Shown here one piece after another: positions 34,182 through 44,037 of a stretch of 56,142 nt of DNA (the first letter of the stretch is position 1; every line of letters starts with the position of its first letter). Source of the stretch: an uncultured Streptococcus sp. (GTDB lineage: Bacteria; Bacillota; Bacilli; Lactobacillales; Streptococcaceae); the NCBI GenBank assembly GCA_934229725.1, contig CAKQDX010000014.1, positions 1 to 56,142 of the forward strand, in the 5' to 3' direction. The notes beneath the pieces were generated by a model that did not search any database, had not been told where the DNA came from, and saw only the letters and a program-made list of their open reading frames with translations. The translations under genes and the position numbers were made by a program.

Positions 34182-35874
34182 TGAACTTCACCCCCAACAT
34201 TTCGTTATTACTCTTACCAGCCGGAACGATTGGCAAAACATGCTCCTTACGAGAGATGTCTACCTCTATGAACATTGGCACATCTTCCTTGATAACTTCC
34301 AAATCCTGATCAATTGTTTCTGGATTATCAAACTTATAAGACTTGATGCCATAAGCTTGAGCCATCAATTGGAAATCTGGAAGAGTTTCAAAGACAGATT
34401 CTGATGTACGTCCCTCATAGAAGGACTCTTGCCATTGGCGAACCATACCAAGTGAATGGTTGTTGAGCATGACAACCTTGATTGGTACCTTATAAATGTT
34501 CAAGATAGCCAACTCTTGGTTAGTCATTTGGAAACCACCATCACCAACAAAGAGGACAACTTCTTTATCAGGATTGGCAATCTTAGCACCAATAGCTGCT
34601 GGAACACCAAATCCCATTGTTCCTAGGCCACCTGAGGTAACCAGTTGGCGTTCATTTTGGTATGGATAATACTGAGCAGTCCACATTTGATGTTGACCAA
34701 CGTCAGTAACCACAACAGCATCACCCTTAGTCAATTCACCGATACGTTCGATAACTGCCTGAGGTTGTACCATACGTTCTTTCTTGTCGTAAGAACGCAC
34801 ACGCTCTTTATCTTTCGTGACTTTTTCAATCCATTTTTCAGTGTTGTTTTTAACAACAGGTTCTGCTAAAAGCATCTCAAGAGCTTGCTTAGCATCCCCA
34901 ACAACAGGAATATCTACAGCAATAATTTTACCAATTTCAGCCGGATCCACATCAATGTGAACGACCTTAGCATTCTTAGCAAATGTTTTAGGATTACCTG
35001 TTAAACGGTCATCAAAACGACAACCAATAGAAATCATAAAGTCAGCGTCAGTCATAGCAATATTAGCTGCATATGAACCATGCATACCTCCCATGCCCAA
35101 GAAAAGGGGATGGCTAGTAGCAATTGTTCCTTGACCTAATAGACTTGTAACAACCGGAATTTGGTAACGTTCTGCAAAAGTAACTAACTCCTTAGCAGAC
35201 TCAGAATAAGATACCCCACCTCCAGCTACGATAACTGGTTTTTTAGCCTTGCCCAACTGTTTCAAGATTTTCTTAATCTGCATTTCGTTTGGTCTTAGCG
35301 TTGGTTGATAACTTGGAAGATAAATTTCAGGATCGTAAATAAAATCCGTTTCCTTAGCTACAATATCTTTTGGAAGGTCAACAACAACTGGTCCAGGACG
35401 ACCTGTAGTCGCCACATGCACAGCCTCCCTTATAATACGGGGAATATCAGCCGTATCGCGAACTTGGTAGTTATATTTTGTAATTGGCATTGTAATACCA
35501 ACGATATCTGCTTCTTGAAAGGCATCCTTACCAATAGCAGGAGTAGCAACCTGACCTGTAAATACAAGGAGAGGTACACTATCACTCATAGCATCTGCAA
35601 TCCCTGTGATAGCATTAGTCGCACCAGGACCACTCGTTACCAGAGCAACACCAAGTTTACCAGTTGATTTTGCATAACCCTCAGCTTCATGCAAACTTCC
35701 TTGCTCATGACGAGATAAGATATGATTAATCTCGTCATTTTTATAAATAGCATCATACAAAGGAAGAACCGCTCCGCCAGGATACCCAAAGATGGTTGAA
35801 ATCCCAAGTTCAAGAAGTGTATCAAGAATCAAATCAGCACCAGAGCGTGCTTCTTCAAGTTCAATTTTCTTCAC
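34174..35874 (-). CDS. ilvB: Acetolactate synthase large subunit
   Basis: A 566-aa catalytic subunit using thiamine diphosphate and FAD. The catalytic Glu region is FGYPGGAVLPLYDAI...HEQGSLHEAEGYA; the ThDP-binding motif is FVGDGGFQMTNQEL...NN. The start is GTG at 35874 with AGGAGG upstream. It has its own promoter and a CodY-box-like sequence in the leader, in addition to possible read-through from ilvD. Confidence 0.96.
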   Translation of the reverse strand: MKKIELEEARSGADLILDTLLELGISTIFGYPGGAVLPLYDAIYKNDEINHILSRHEQGSLHEAEGYAKSTGKLGVALVTSGPGATNAITGIADAMSDSVPLLVFTGQVATPAIGKDAFQEADIVGITMPITKYNYQVRDTADIPRIIREAVHVATTGRPGPVVVDLPKDIVAKETDFIYDPEIYLPSYQPTLRPNEMQIKKILKQLGKAKKPVIVAGGGVSYSESAKELVTFAERYQIPVVTSLLGQGTIATSHPLFLGMGGMHGSYAANIAMTDADFMISIGCRFDDRLTGNPKTFAKNAKVVHIDVDPAEIGKIIAVDIPVVGDAKQALEMLLAEPVVKNNTEKWIEKVTKDKERVRSYDKKERMVQPQAVIERIGELTKGDAVVVTDVGQHQMWTAQYYPYQNERQLVTSGGLGTMGFGVPAAIGAKIANPDKEVVLFVGDGGFQMTNQELAILNIYKVPIKVVMLNNHSLGMVRQWQESFYEGRTSESVFETLPDFQLMAQAYGIKSYKFDNPETIDQDLEVIKEDVPMFIEVDISRKEHVLPIVPAGKSNNEMLGVKFNA

Positions 35875-35905
35875 ATGGACCTCCTTTAGTAGTTGGTTTT
35901 TTTCG

Positions 35906-35964
35906 AATTGTCTAAAAATTCAAAACCTTGTATACTATGATAACATTTTTAACCAGATTTGCAA
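35906..35964 (-). promoter_or_regulatory. ilvB promoter with CodY box
   Basis: -35 TTGCAA (35959-35964), 16-nt spacer, -10 TATCAT (35937-35942). Just downstream AATTTTTAGACAATT (35906-35920, minus strand) matches the CodY box AATTTTCWGAAAATT at 13 of 15 positions and would block transcription when branched-chain amino acids and GTP are plentiful. Confidence 0.7.
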
Positions 35965-36008
35965 GGGGTTAGGAGAAAAATATCACAAACTCTTTGGAAA
36001 GAATGGTT

Positions 36009-37730
36009 TTAGTTCTTCTCCTGTGCTTGACGTTCTGCCTTACGTTCTTCAAACTCTTCATCACTCATCAAGGTTCCACCGACATTAGCAGATTTGGCAA
36101 AAGCTGTGTAACGACGCAACCAACCGCTTGAAATTTTTGATTTGAACGGTTTCAAGTGTTTGCGACGTTCTTCAAGTGTTGCATCATCAACAAGCAAATC
36201 GATGGTACGATTTGGTAGATCAATCACGATTTCATCGCCATCTTCAATCAAGGCGATATTACCACCTTCAGCAGCTTCTGGGGATACGTGACCAATAGCA
36301 ATACCACGAGTCGCTCCTGAGAAGCGGCCATCTGTAATAAGAGCTACATCTTTACCAAGCCCACGCCCGACAATCTTAGAGGTTGGCGCCAACATCTCTG
36401 GCATACCAGGACCACCCTGAGGACCTTCGTAACGAATGACGACGACATGTCCCTTCTTGACAGTTCCATTGTCAATCAACTCAAGGGCTTGATCTTGTGA
36501 ATCACAACAAATAGCTTTACCACGGAAAGTTTTAACAGATGGGTCTACACCACCAACCTTGATAACAGCGCCATCCTGAGCAATATTTCCGTAAAGGATA
36601 GACAAGCCACCAACTGGTGAAATAGGATGCTCGATTGGATGAATGATTTCTTCATTTTTAATTTCAGCACCAGCCACATTTTCTTTCAAAGTCTTACCAG
36701 TGACTGTGATGCGGTCCCCCTTAATGGCACCTTTCTTAATCAACTGATTAATAATGGCTGGAACACCACCAGCTTCGTGCACATCATGCATGGTGTAAAC
36801 ACTTGAAGGGGCAATTTTAGAAAGATATGGTGTCTTCTTAGCAATCTCGTTAATGTCCTTGAGGTTATAATCAATTCCAGCTTCACGCGCAATGGCAAGC
36901 GTATGAAGAACGGTATTGGTTGAACCACCCATGGCCATATCGAGCGCAAAAGCATCATCAATCGCTTCTTTAGTTACAATATCACGTGGACGAACATTGT
37001 TTTTGATGTTATCCATCAATTTTGTAGCTGCTTGACGAACCAATTCACGACGTTCATCTGAAACAGCTAGGATAGTACCATTACCTGGAAGTGCAAGCCC
37101 CAAAACTTCCATCAAACAGTTCATTGAGTTGGCAGTAAACATTCCTGAACATGAACCACATGTTGGACAGGCATTTTTTTCCAAATAATCGAGCTCTTCC
37201 TTGCTCATATCTCCAGCCTGATAAGTACCTACAGCTTCAAACAAACTTGATAGCGTAGCCTGATGACCAGTCATGTCAACGCCACCCTTCATAGGGCCAC
37301 CTGAGCAAAATACTGCCGGCACATTCGTACGCATAGCCGCCAAAATCATCCCTGGTGTAATCTTATCACAGTTAGGAATATAGAAAACCCCATCAAACCA
37401 GTGGGCATTAATAACAGTTTCAGCAGAGTCAGCAATTAATTCACGAGAAGGAAGGCTGTAACGCATCCCAATATGCCCCATGGCAATCCCATCATCTACA
37501 CCAATTGTATTAAACTCAAAGGGAATACCACCAGCTTCACGGATAGCTTCTTTGGCAATATCTGCCAATTCACGTAAGTGAACATGCCCTGGAACAATAT
37601 CAATATAGGAGTTACAAATAGCAATAAAAGGCTTTTGCATATCCTTGGAAGATTTAACCTGTCCAGTCGCATACAAAAGTCCACGTGCTGGCGCCTTATC
37701 AACACCAACTTTAATCATATCACTTCTCAT
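36009..37730 (-). CDS. ilvD: Dihydroxy-acid dehydratase
   Basis: A 573-aa Fe-S enzyme that dehydrates the ilvC products to the 2-keto acids of valine and isoleucine. The cluster cysteines appear in CNSYID, PNCDKITPGM and CPTCGSCSGMFTANS. Length is standard. It is first of ilvD-ilvB-ilvN-ilvC. A CodY box lies 67-81 nt upstream of its start codon. Confidence 0.97.
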   Translation of the reverse strand: MRSDMIKVGVDKAPARGLLYATGQVKSSKDMQKPFIAICNSYIDIVPGHVHLRELADIAKEAIREAGGIPFEFNTIGVDDGIAMGHIGMRYSLPSRELIADSAETVINAHWFDGVFYIPNCDKITPGMILAAMRTNVPAVFCSGGPMKGGVDMTGHQATLSSLFEAVGTYQAGDMSKEELDYLEKNACPTCGSCSGMFTANSMNCLMEVLGLALPGNGTILAVSDERRELVRQAATKLMDNIKNNVRPRDIVTKEAIDDAFALDMAMGGSTNTVLHTLAIAREAGIDYNLKDINEIAKKTPYLSKIAPSSVYTMHDVHEAGGVPAIINQLIKKGAIKGDRITVTGKTLKENVAGAEIKNEEIIHPIEHPISPVGGLSILYGNIAQDGAVIKVGGVDPSVKTFRGKAICCDSQDQALELIDNGTVKKGHVVVIRYEGPQGGPGMPEMLAPTSKIVGRGLGKDVALITDGRFSGATRGIAIGHVSPEAAEGGNIALIEDGDEIVIDLPNRTIDLLVDDATLEERRKHLKPFKSKISSGWLRRYTAFAKSANVGGTLMSDEEFEERKAERQAQEKN

Positions 37731-37796
37731 GATGTTACCTTCAATCTATAAAATTTCTCACATCATATGTTACCACTTTGCAAAGTAATGTCAAGG

Positions 37797-37811
37797 AATT
37801 TTCAGAATATT
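37797..37811. promoter_or_regulatory. CodY box upstream of ilvD
   Basis: AATTTTCAGAATATT matches 14 of 15 positions of the CodY consensus AATTTTCWGAAAATT. Confidence 0.8.
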
Positions 37812-37858
37812 TCCGTAATTCCGAAAAAGCGTTCCTGCTGTATCGAAACCGACAAAAC

Positions 37859-37882
37859 AAAAAGGAAGTCCTAAGACTTCCT
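37859..37882 (-). terminator. fakA terminator
   Basis: AGGAAGTC/GACTTCCT around a 4-nt loop, followed by T5 on the minus strand. Confidence 0.85.
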
Positions 37883-37899
37883 AAATGATTATTGCAAAA

Positions 37900-39567
37900 T
37901 TACTCAACGCTAAAGATATATGGATATACTGGCTGACCACCTTGGAAGATTTCAACTTCAATATCTTCGTGTGCTGCTTCCAATTTATCAGCGATTGCTT
38001 GAGCTTGTTCTTTATTTCCTTCTTCACCAACGTAAATCATAACAATTTCGCTATCTTCGTCAATCATCTTGTCAAAGGTATCAAGAAGGGCCTGATCCAT
38101 ATCTGGTGTAGACACAAGAATCTTACCATCAACCATACCAAGGATGTCATTTTCATGAATCTCAAGACCATCAATAGTTGTGTCACGTACCGCTAAGGTC
38201 ACGCTACCACTTGTGACGTCTGAAAGACTAGCTGTCATCGCTTCAACGTTAGCTTCGATACTTTGGCTAGGGTCAAAGGCAAGCAAGCTTGTAAAGCCTT
38301 GTGGAACTGTACGTGTTTCAACAACTGCCGCATTGACATCTACTACTTCAGCAGCTGATTGTGCCGCCATAAAGATGTTTTTATTATTTGGCAAGATGAT
38401 AACATTCTTGGCATTAACTTGCTCAATAGCCTTAACGATATCCTCTGTTGACGGGTTCATTGTTTGACCACCTGAAATCACATAGTCAACACCTTGAGAT
38501 TTGAAAATATCTGCAAGTCCATCTCCAGCAACAACTGCAATAAGGGCAAAATCTTTAGGAGCTGACTGCTCTGTTTGCACAGCCTCTTCTTTTTGCACTT
38601 GTGCATCGTGTTGGTTACGCATGTTGTCAACCTTAACTTTGACAAGGGCGCCATACTTAAGACCTTCTTGCATGACAAGACCTGGATCTTCCGTATGAAC
38701 ATGGACCTTAACAATCTCATCATCGTTAACGACAAGGAGAGAGTCGCCAAGATTACTCAAGTAATTACGGAATTCTTCATAATCAAAATCTTTGACATAT
38801 GTAGGTCCTTGTTTAAGAGCAACCATAATTTCAGTACAGTAACCAAATTTGATATCTTCGGTCGCTACATGACCTGCAACAGATTTATGGTGCTCAGCAT
38901 TAATCATTTCAGTCATGGTAGCAGGTGTTGCTTGGAAATCCTCTGAAGCAATATACTCACCAGTAAGTGCTGACAAGAACCCTTCATAGATAAAGACCAA
39001 TCCTTGACCACCTGAATCGACAACGCCGACCTCTTTTAAAACTGGTAGCATTTCTGGAGTCTTAGCCAAGGCTGCCTTAGCTCCTTCAAGAGCTGCACGC
39101 ATAACCTCAACAGCATCATCCGTTGATTCTGCTTTTTTAATAGCTGCTGTGGCTGCACCACGAGAAACAGTCAAGATTGTCCCTTCAACAGGCTTCATAA
39201 CAGCTTTATAGGCAACTTCAACACCTGATTGGAAAGCACTGGCTAAATCCTTACCATCAAGTTCGATTTTGCCTTTGATACTTTGTCCAAAGCCACGGAA
39301 CAATTGAGAAGTGATGACCCCTGAATTCCCACGAGCACCCATCAAAAGTCCCTTAGACAAGATTTGTCCAACTTCACCAACTGTTGATGCAGTCTGATCG
39401 GAAACAGCCTTAGCTCCGTTATCCATGGTCATACCCATATTAGTTCCTGTATCTCCATCAGGAACTGGGAAGACATTAAGCGAGTTCACATATTCTGCCT
39501 GCTTACCAAGACGAGTCGCCGCAGCCTCTACCATTTCTTGAAGCAAGCTTGTTGTAATTTTAGACAC
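37900..39567 (-). CDS. fakA: Fatty acid kinase subunit FakA (DAK2 domain)
   Basis: A 555-aa ATP-binding subunit that, with FakB, phosphorylates exogenous fatty acids for phospholipid synthesis. The N-terminal DAK2/Dak-L domain (residues 1-200) has the nucleotide and magnesium site VPDGDTGTNMGMTM and the Gly-rich loop MGARGNSGVITSQL. A central linker and a C-terminal DegV-like FakB-binding domain follow. The start is GTG at 39567 and overlaps the upstream Asp23 gene by one base. This pairing with an Asp23 protein (YloU-YloV in B. subtilis) is widely conserved. Confidence 0.93.
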   Translation of the reverse strand: MSKITTSLLQEMVEAAATRLGKQAEYVNSLNVFPVPDGDTGTNMGMTMDNGAKAVSDQTASTVGEVGQILSKGLLMGARGNSGVITSQLFRGFGQSIKGKIELDGKDLASAFQSGVEVAYKAVMKPVEGTILTVSRGAATAAIKKAESTDDAVEVMRAALEGAKAALAKTPEMLPVLKEVGVVDSGGQGLVFIYEGFLSALTGEYIASEDFQATPATMTEMINAEHHKSVAGHVATEDIKFGYCTEIMVALKQGPTYVKDFDYEEFRNYLSNLGDSLLVVNDDEIVKVHVHTEDPGLVMQEGLKYGALVKVKVDNMRNQHDAQVQKEEAVQTEQSAPKDFALIAVVAGDGLADIFKSQGVDYVISGGQTMNPSTEDIVKAIEQVNAKNVIILPNNKNIFMAAQSAAEVVDVNAAVVETRTVPQGFTSLLAFDPSQSIEANVEAMTASLSDVTSGSVTLAVRDTTIDGLEIHENDILGMVDGKILVSTPDMDQALLDTFDKMIDEDSEIVMIYVGEEGNKEQAQAIADKLEAAHEDIEVEIFQGGQPVYPYIFSVE

Positions 39568-39932
39568 TAGTTTTCTCCTACGACTTTGATGCTTTGAACG
39601 TAAACATTAACAGTTTCAGCCTTGATACCCAATTGATTCTCAAGATTGAATTTTACACGTTCTTGAATATTTTTAGAAACCTCACTGATCTTGACACCGT
39701 AACTCATGACAGTGTAGACATCCACAGTGATGCCTGCATCAGTAGATTTCACGACAACTCCTTTTGCGTAGTTTTCTTTTCCAAGAAGTGCTTGAAAATT
39801 ATCTCGGATAGCACTCTTACTTGCCATACCGACAACGCCAAAAATTTCTGTTGCTGAACCGCCAACTACTGTTGCGATGACATCATCTGACAATTCGATT
39901 TGACCATCTTTTGTATTGATTTTTACAGTCAT
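39567..39932 (-). CDS. Asp23/Gls24-family (YloU-like) protein
   Basis: A 121-aa protein covered by the Asp23 domain: DVIATVVGGSATEIFGVVGMAS, then KGVVVKSTDAGITVDVYTVMSYG. It has no membrane segment. Family members are alkaline-shock or cell-envelope stress associated proteins; YloU-like ones always precede fakA, which suggests a shared job in lipid or envelope homeostasis. The function is not established. Confidence 0.9.
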   Translation of the reverse strand: MTVKINTKDGQIELSDDVIATVVGGSATEIFGVVGMASKSAIRDNFQALLGKENYAKGVVVKSTDAGITVDVYTVMSYGVKISEVSKNIQERVKFNLENQLGIKAETVNVYVQSIKVVGEN

Positions 39933-39989
39933 AATTACTACCTCAAAAAGTTTTTATCAGCTTATTTTACCATATTCAAGCCTACTTGT

Positions 39990-40030
39990 AAAAAATAAGA
40001 AGGAGATACCCCCTGTAGAGAGCATCTCCT
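39990..40030 (-). terminator. MATE gene terminator (weak)
   Basis: AGGAGAT/ATCTCCT with a 16-nt loop, followed on the minus strand by an interrupted T run. Confidence 0.55.
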
Positions 40031-40043
40031 CATCAATTTATCA

Positions 40044-41330
40044 TTAAAACTGTCTCTTTATGAGATAACGACGGTACATCACGTAGAGGAATATCGCACG
40101 CCATACATTATCCACAACGGTTGCGATCCAGACACCTGCAAGACCCATTCCCAGACTCACTCCAAGGAAGTATCCTGAGAAAATTCGGATGATCCACATC
40201 CCAATAGTCGTTGCATAAAAAGGCATCTTAGCCTTACCCAGACCTTGCCAAACTGCTGTGTAGACTAGAGTCCCTGAAGTCACAGGATTCCCAAGGAAAG
40301 AATAAAGAATAACTACCTGACTAGCCGCAATAGCTGCTTTATTATCTGTAAAAAGTCCTGACAAACCATGACCAAAACCTAAAATAATTCCCGATACCAG
40401 AACCATGAGAACGGTCGAAATCCAGTAAGATTCTCGAATAATACGCTTCATCTGCGCCTTATCCCCTCGACCCAAACTATTGGCAACTAGAATTACCGTT
40501 GCTGTCGCTACTCCCATACCAGGCATATAGTTAAACTGGGTAAGATTTTCACCAATGGCATTACCTCCGACAACAGCTGTACCAAAGGTTACAATAATAG
40601 CCACGATTACCACATCACCAGCACGCATCATCAGTCGTTCACCTGCCGCTGGTAGGGCAATCCCCAATAACTCCTTGTTCAATGGTTTTGTAACCTCAAA
40701 CTGCTTCACATCCAATTTCATGGCTGTCCATAAAATCACTGTCCCAACCAGACGAGAGAAAACCGTCGCTGTCGCTACCCCAATAATCCCCCAATGGCCA
40801 ACAAAGATGGCTAAAGAAGATAAAATAGCATTAAGCACATTGGTCAAAAGACTGACGACCATAGAAATACGAGGCCGTCCCTTGGCTCGTAGAATATTAC
40901 CAAAAGTAGTCATCAAGCCTAAAAAGACAACCCCTCCACCGACAAGGGCTAGATAGAGACTACCAGCCTGAGTCACCGATTTCTCAGTACCTAAAAGATT
41001 TAGAATGGTTCCTCCACCCAAAATCGAAAGTAGACCAAGAACCAAACTAAGGGCAAGAGTAATAATGATAGCATCCCATGTATCTCGGTTGGTCGCTTTG
41101 ACATCACCTTTTCCTAGGCTTCTAGCAATGACACTAGCACTTGAGGCCCCCAAGGCAATAAAGATAGCCTGATAAATGGTAATGATATTATTGGCCACGG
41201 AAACCCCTGATATGGCGACAATACCAACCTGCGCCACTAAATAAGAATCGACAACCCCCATCAACATTTGCAAGAGGTTCTCAGCCATAGCCGGCAAGGC
41301 TATATTTAGAATTTTCTTTGTTTCTGTCAT
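40044..41330 (-). CDS. MATE-family efflux transporter
   Basis: A 428-aa membrane protein with twelve helices in two MatE repeats (residues ~10-170 and ~230-395). The start ILNIALPAMAENLLQMLMGVVDSYLVAQVG is typical of the NorM/DinF branch. It exports cationic drugs or metabolites using an Na+ or H+ gradient; the substrate is not readable. It stands alone between terminators, downstream of thrC. Confidence 0.92.
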   Translation of the reverse strand: MTETKKILNIALPAMAENLLQMLMGVVDSYLVAQVGIVAISGVSVANNIITIYQAIFIALGASSASVIARSLGKGDVKATNRDTWDAIIITLALSLVLGLLSILGGGTILNLLGTEKSVTQAGSLYLALVGGGVVFLGLMTTFGNILRAKGRPRISMVVSLLTNVLNAILSSLAIFVGHWGIIGVATATVFSRLVGTVILWTAMKLDVKQFEVTKPLNKELLGIALPAAGERLMMRAGDVVIVAIIVTFGTAVVGGNAIGENLTQFNYMPGMGVATATVILVANSLGRGDKAQMKRIIRESYWISTVLMVLVSGIILGFGHGLSGLFTDNKAAIAASQVVILYSFLGNPVTSGTLVYTAVWQGLGKAKMPFYATTIGMWIIRIFSGYFLGVSLGMGLAGVWIATVVDNVWRAIFLYVMYRRYLIKRQF

Positions 41331-41351
41331 AATATTCTCTTTTACATTGAT

Positions 41352-41385
41352 AAAAATAGGGCTGATTGCTCAGCTCCTATTTTTT
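41352..41385. terminator. thrC terminator
   Basis: AAAAATAGG-GCTGA pairs with TCAGC-TCCTATTTTT around 4 nt with one bulged T; T-rich on both strands. Confidence 0.82.
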
Positions 41386-41389
41386 ATTT

Positions 41390-42874
41390 TTATAAGCCAA
41401 GATAGCTTTCAACTGCTTTTTGCATGTCAGCTGCCGCAACAACTGTTTTATGGCGAACTTCTGCACGTTCAAGTCCATCTACAGCAGCTGGGATAGCTAC
41501 ACCTGAAAGTTGGTGCAAATCTTCTACTGCTTTGAAGTCATCCCCACTGTCTTTACCAGTGACAGCTGAGACAGCTACACGTGGGAACTTATATGGGCTA
41601 GCTGTTGAAGCGATAACTGTTGGTGTGTGATCATCTGTCTTTTGAACATAGGCTTCGTAAACCGCTGAGGCAACTGCTGTATGAGGATCTTCGATATACT
41701 TATCTTCATCATAAACACGCTTGATTTCAGCAGCTGTTTCATCCTCAGTTGCAAAACCTGCTGCAAACAAGTCTAAAATATCTTGATTTGCATCAGCCAA
41801 AGTATACTCACCCTTAGTCACAAGCGCATCCATAAGTTCTTTAGTCTTAGTTGCATCATTGCCAAGAAGGTGGAAAATCAAGCGTTCCAAGTTAGAAGAT
41901 ACCAAGATATCCATTGAAGGACTTGTTGTTACCTTGAAATCACGCTTCTTGTCATAAGTACCTGTTGCAAAGAAGTCTGTAAGGACGTTATTTTCGTTAG
42001 AAGCGCAGATTAACTTGCCAACTGGAACACCAATTTGACGTGCATAATAGGCTGCCAAGATGTTACCAAAGTTACCTGTTGGTACTGTAACGTTAATCTT
42101 ATCACCGTTTTGAATATGACCCGCCTTAACCAACTGTGCATAAGCATATACATAGTAAACCACTTGTGGTACCAAACGACCAACGTTCATTGAGTTAGCT
42201 GATGAAAATTGCGTATGATGTGCTAACAATTTCTCACGTAAATCAACATCGTTAAACATGCGTTTGACATCTGTTTGAGCATCATCAAAGTTACCATCAA
42301 TAGCAATAACATGAGTGTTCGCACCTGTTTGAGTTGTCATTTGCAATTCTTGGATTTTTGAAACACCATCTTTTGGATAGAAGACAATAATTTCAGTTCC
42401 AGGAACATCCGCAAAACCAGCCATGGCAGCCTTACCAGTGTCCCCTGATGTCGCTGTCAAGATAACAATCTTATTATCAACACCTTGTTTTTTAGCTGAT
42501 GTTGTTAGTAAGTATGGCAAAATTGATAGTGCCATATCTTTGAAGGCGATAGTAGAACCATGGAAAAGTTCAAGATTATAATGATCCTTAAGTTTCACAA
42601 CAGGAGCAATAGTAGCCGTGTCAAACTTGTCATCATAAGCATTTGTGATACAGTAATCCAATTCTTCTTCAGTGAAATCATCCAAGAAAGCTGACAAAAC
42701 CAATTTAGCAACTTCTTGATAAGAAGCGTCTTGCAATTGGTCAAAGTCTAGCGTGAGCTCAGGAATTGACAATGGTGTGAACAAGCCACCATCTGTTGCC
42801 AAACCTTGAAGAATAGCCTGGCTAGCTGTCACTTTATTATTTTCATCACGTGTTGATTGGTATACAAGTGTCAT
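41390..42874 (-). CDS. thrC: Threonine synthase
   Basis: A 494-aa PLP enzyme converting O-phosphohomoserine to threonine. The PLP lysine sits in HGSTIAFKDMALSILP; the phosphate loop is PTGNFGNILAAYYA. The length is that of the long bacterial/yeast-type enzyme (thrC class with an N-terminal Thr_synth_N domain, ~residues 1-80). Its promoter region holds a CodY-like box. Confidence 0.96.
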   Translation of the reverse strand: MTLVYQSTRDENNKVTASQAILQGLATDGGLFTPLSIPELTLDFDQLQDASYQEVAKLVLSAFLDDFTEEELDYCITNAYDDKFDTATIAPVVKLKDHYNLELFHGSTIAFKDMALSILPYLLTTSAKKQGVDNKIVILTATSGDTGKAAMAGFADVPGTEIIVFYPKDGVSKIQELQMTTQTGANTHVIAIDGNFDDAQTDVKRMFNDVDLREKLLAHHTQFSSANSMNVGRLVPQVVYYVYAYAQLVKAGHIQNGDKINVTVPTGNFGNILAAYYARQIGVPVGKLICASNENNVLTDFFATGTYDKKRDFKVTTSPSMDILVSSNLERLIFHLLGNDATKTKELMDALVTKGEYTLADANQDILDLFAAGFATEDETAAEIKRVYDEDKYIEDPHTAVASAVYEAYVQKTDDHTPTVIASTASPYKFPRVAVSAVTGKDSGDDFKAVEDLHQLSGVAIPAAVDGLERAEVRHKTVVAAADMQKAVESYLGL

Positions 42875-42918
42875 GGTAAATCCTCTTTTTTAGATAGTCT
42901 TTGGCTCCATTGTAGCAT

Positions 42919-42933
42919 AATTGTCAGAATATT
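42919..42933. promoter_or_regulatory. Candidate CodY box at thrC promoter
   Basis: AATTGTCAGAATATT matches 13 of 15 CodY consensus positions and overlaps the spacer before an extended -10 (TGC-TACAAT) of thrC. Confidence 0.6.
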
Positions 42934-43003
42934 TCTACACATATTGTGACTTGTGCAAAAAACATTCGGCTTTCACTTGATATACAGGATTCAAAGACAA
43001 GGA

Positions 43004-43033
43004 AAAATCCGGAATTTTTCTATTCCGGATTTT
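43004..43033 (-). terminator. Terminator of the membrane-anchored protein pair
   Basis: Perfect 11-bp arms AAAATCCGGAA/TTCCGGATTTT around 8 nt, just after the stop at 43037. Confidence 0.88.
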
Positions 43034-43036
43034 GGT

Positions 43037-44008
43037 TTAAAATTTATCTTTAGTGTCATTCTCAGTTGAGAAGGTCATATCTTTTGATTTACCATCACCA
43101 CTAAGGATGATTTTTTTATCCTTCTTGGTAACTTTTAGCTCTTGGCCTTTTTTCACATTTAGACCATCGATATCAACATCTTTGTTGACAGAAGTAACAG
43201 TCATTTTATGCCCTAAACGGCTAACTTTCCCTTTAAAGAGGGTCGTTGTAGTTTCACCTGTCTTGGAATCATACTTTTGACCACTATCTTTAGCAGCCTT
43301 TTCAAGAGCTTCATCAAGTTCTTTCTCTATGGTTTCCTCACTGTAATAATTTTCGAAGGATTCTCCATAAAGGTCTTTAAATAAATCGCCAAAGGTTGAA
43401 AAGGTCTTTTGAACCCTCTCACGGTAGTCTTTGATGTAGGTTTTCTTATCAAACGTAAAGCTTGCAGTCACCTTTGCATTGCTACCTTTTGCCTTCATGG
43501 TTACAGCAGTTTTTGTAATATACTTTTCAAGCTCTTTGCTATCCACATCGGTCAAACCTTCAGTCATACTTGAACTGTATTCTCTACCTAGAGAGTTGCT
43601 GTACCACTTACCATCAATATTGCCTGTCACATAACGGTAGCCCGTAAAGCCACCAACACTTAATAGGATAAGAGCTACGGCTGAAAGAACAGAAATGATG
43701 ATAAGTTTTTTCTTTTTAGCATTTAAGCCTTTTTTAGGAGCCATATTGGTCACAGCTGCTTGCCCTTCTGGAAAGGCAACTGTTGCTGGTGTAGCTGTTA
43801 TTGGTGTTCCTTCAACTGATGCAGGGCTAGCACTTGTCTCAACGATTTCTGCCTCAACCTTAATAGGTTCAGCCGTAGCTGTTTCTTCTGCTTTAACTGG
43901 CTCCTCGTTAACAAACTCTCCAGCCTTCAAAGCATCCGCCATTTCCTGCACACTCGGCTTACGTCCATTCACCGTTTCAAAATAGTCCAACCATTCCGCT
44001 CTTGTCAT
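43037..44008 (-). CDS. Membrane-anchored protein of unknown function (paralogue A)
   Basis: A 323-aa protein. Residues 1-35 form a small charged domain (MTRAEWLDYFETVNGRKP) seen at the N terminus of several streptococcal proteins. Residues 36-95 are a Pro/Ala/Glu-rich linker. One helix (about 99-122, after KKKK) is followed by GYRYV. The outer domain (~200 aa) contains IDGKWYSNSLG, a coiled, charged stretch, and YDSKTGETTTTLFKG. The same plan occurs in the next gene, 29 nt upstream, so they are duplicates. A cell-surface or lipocalin-like role is possible; no family name is recognised. Confidence 0.75.
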   Translation of the reverse strand: MTRAEWLDYFETVNGRKPSVQEMADALKAGEFVNEEPVKAEETATAEPIKVEAEIVETSASPASVEGTPITATPATVAFPEGQAAVTNMAPKKGLNAKKKKLIIISVLSAVALILLSVGGFTGYRYVTGNIDGKWYSNSLGREYSSSMTEGLTDVDSKELEKYITKTAVTMKAKGSNAKVTASFTFDKKTYIKDYRERVQKTFSTFGDLFKDLYGESFENYYSEETIEKELDEALEKAAKDSGQKYDSKTGETTTTLFKGKVSRLGHKMTVTSVNKDVDIDGLNVKKGQELKVTKKDKKIILSGDGKSKDMTFSTENDTKDKF

Positions 44009-44037
44009 GTATATTCCCCTTTAATTACATTTTTAAT

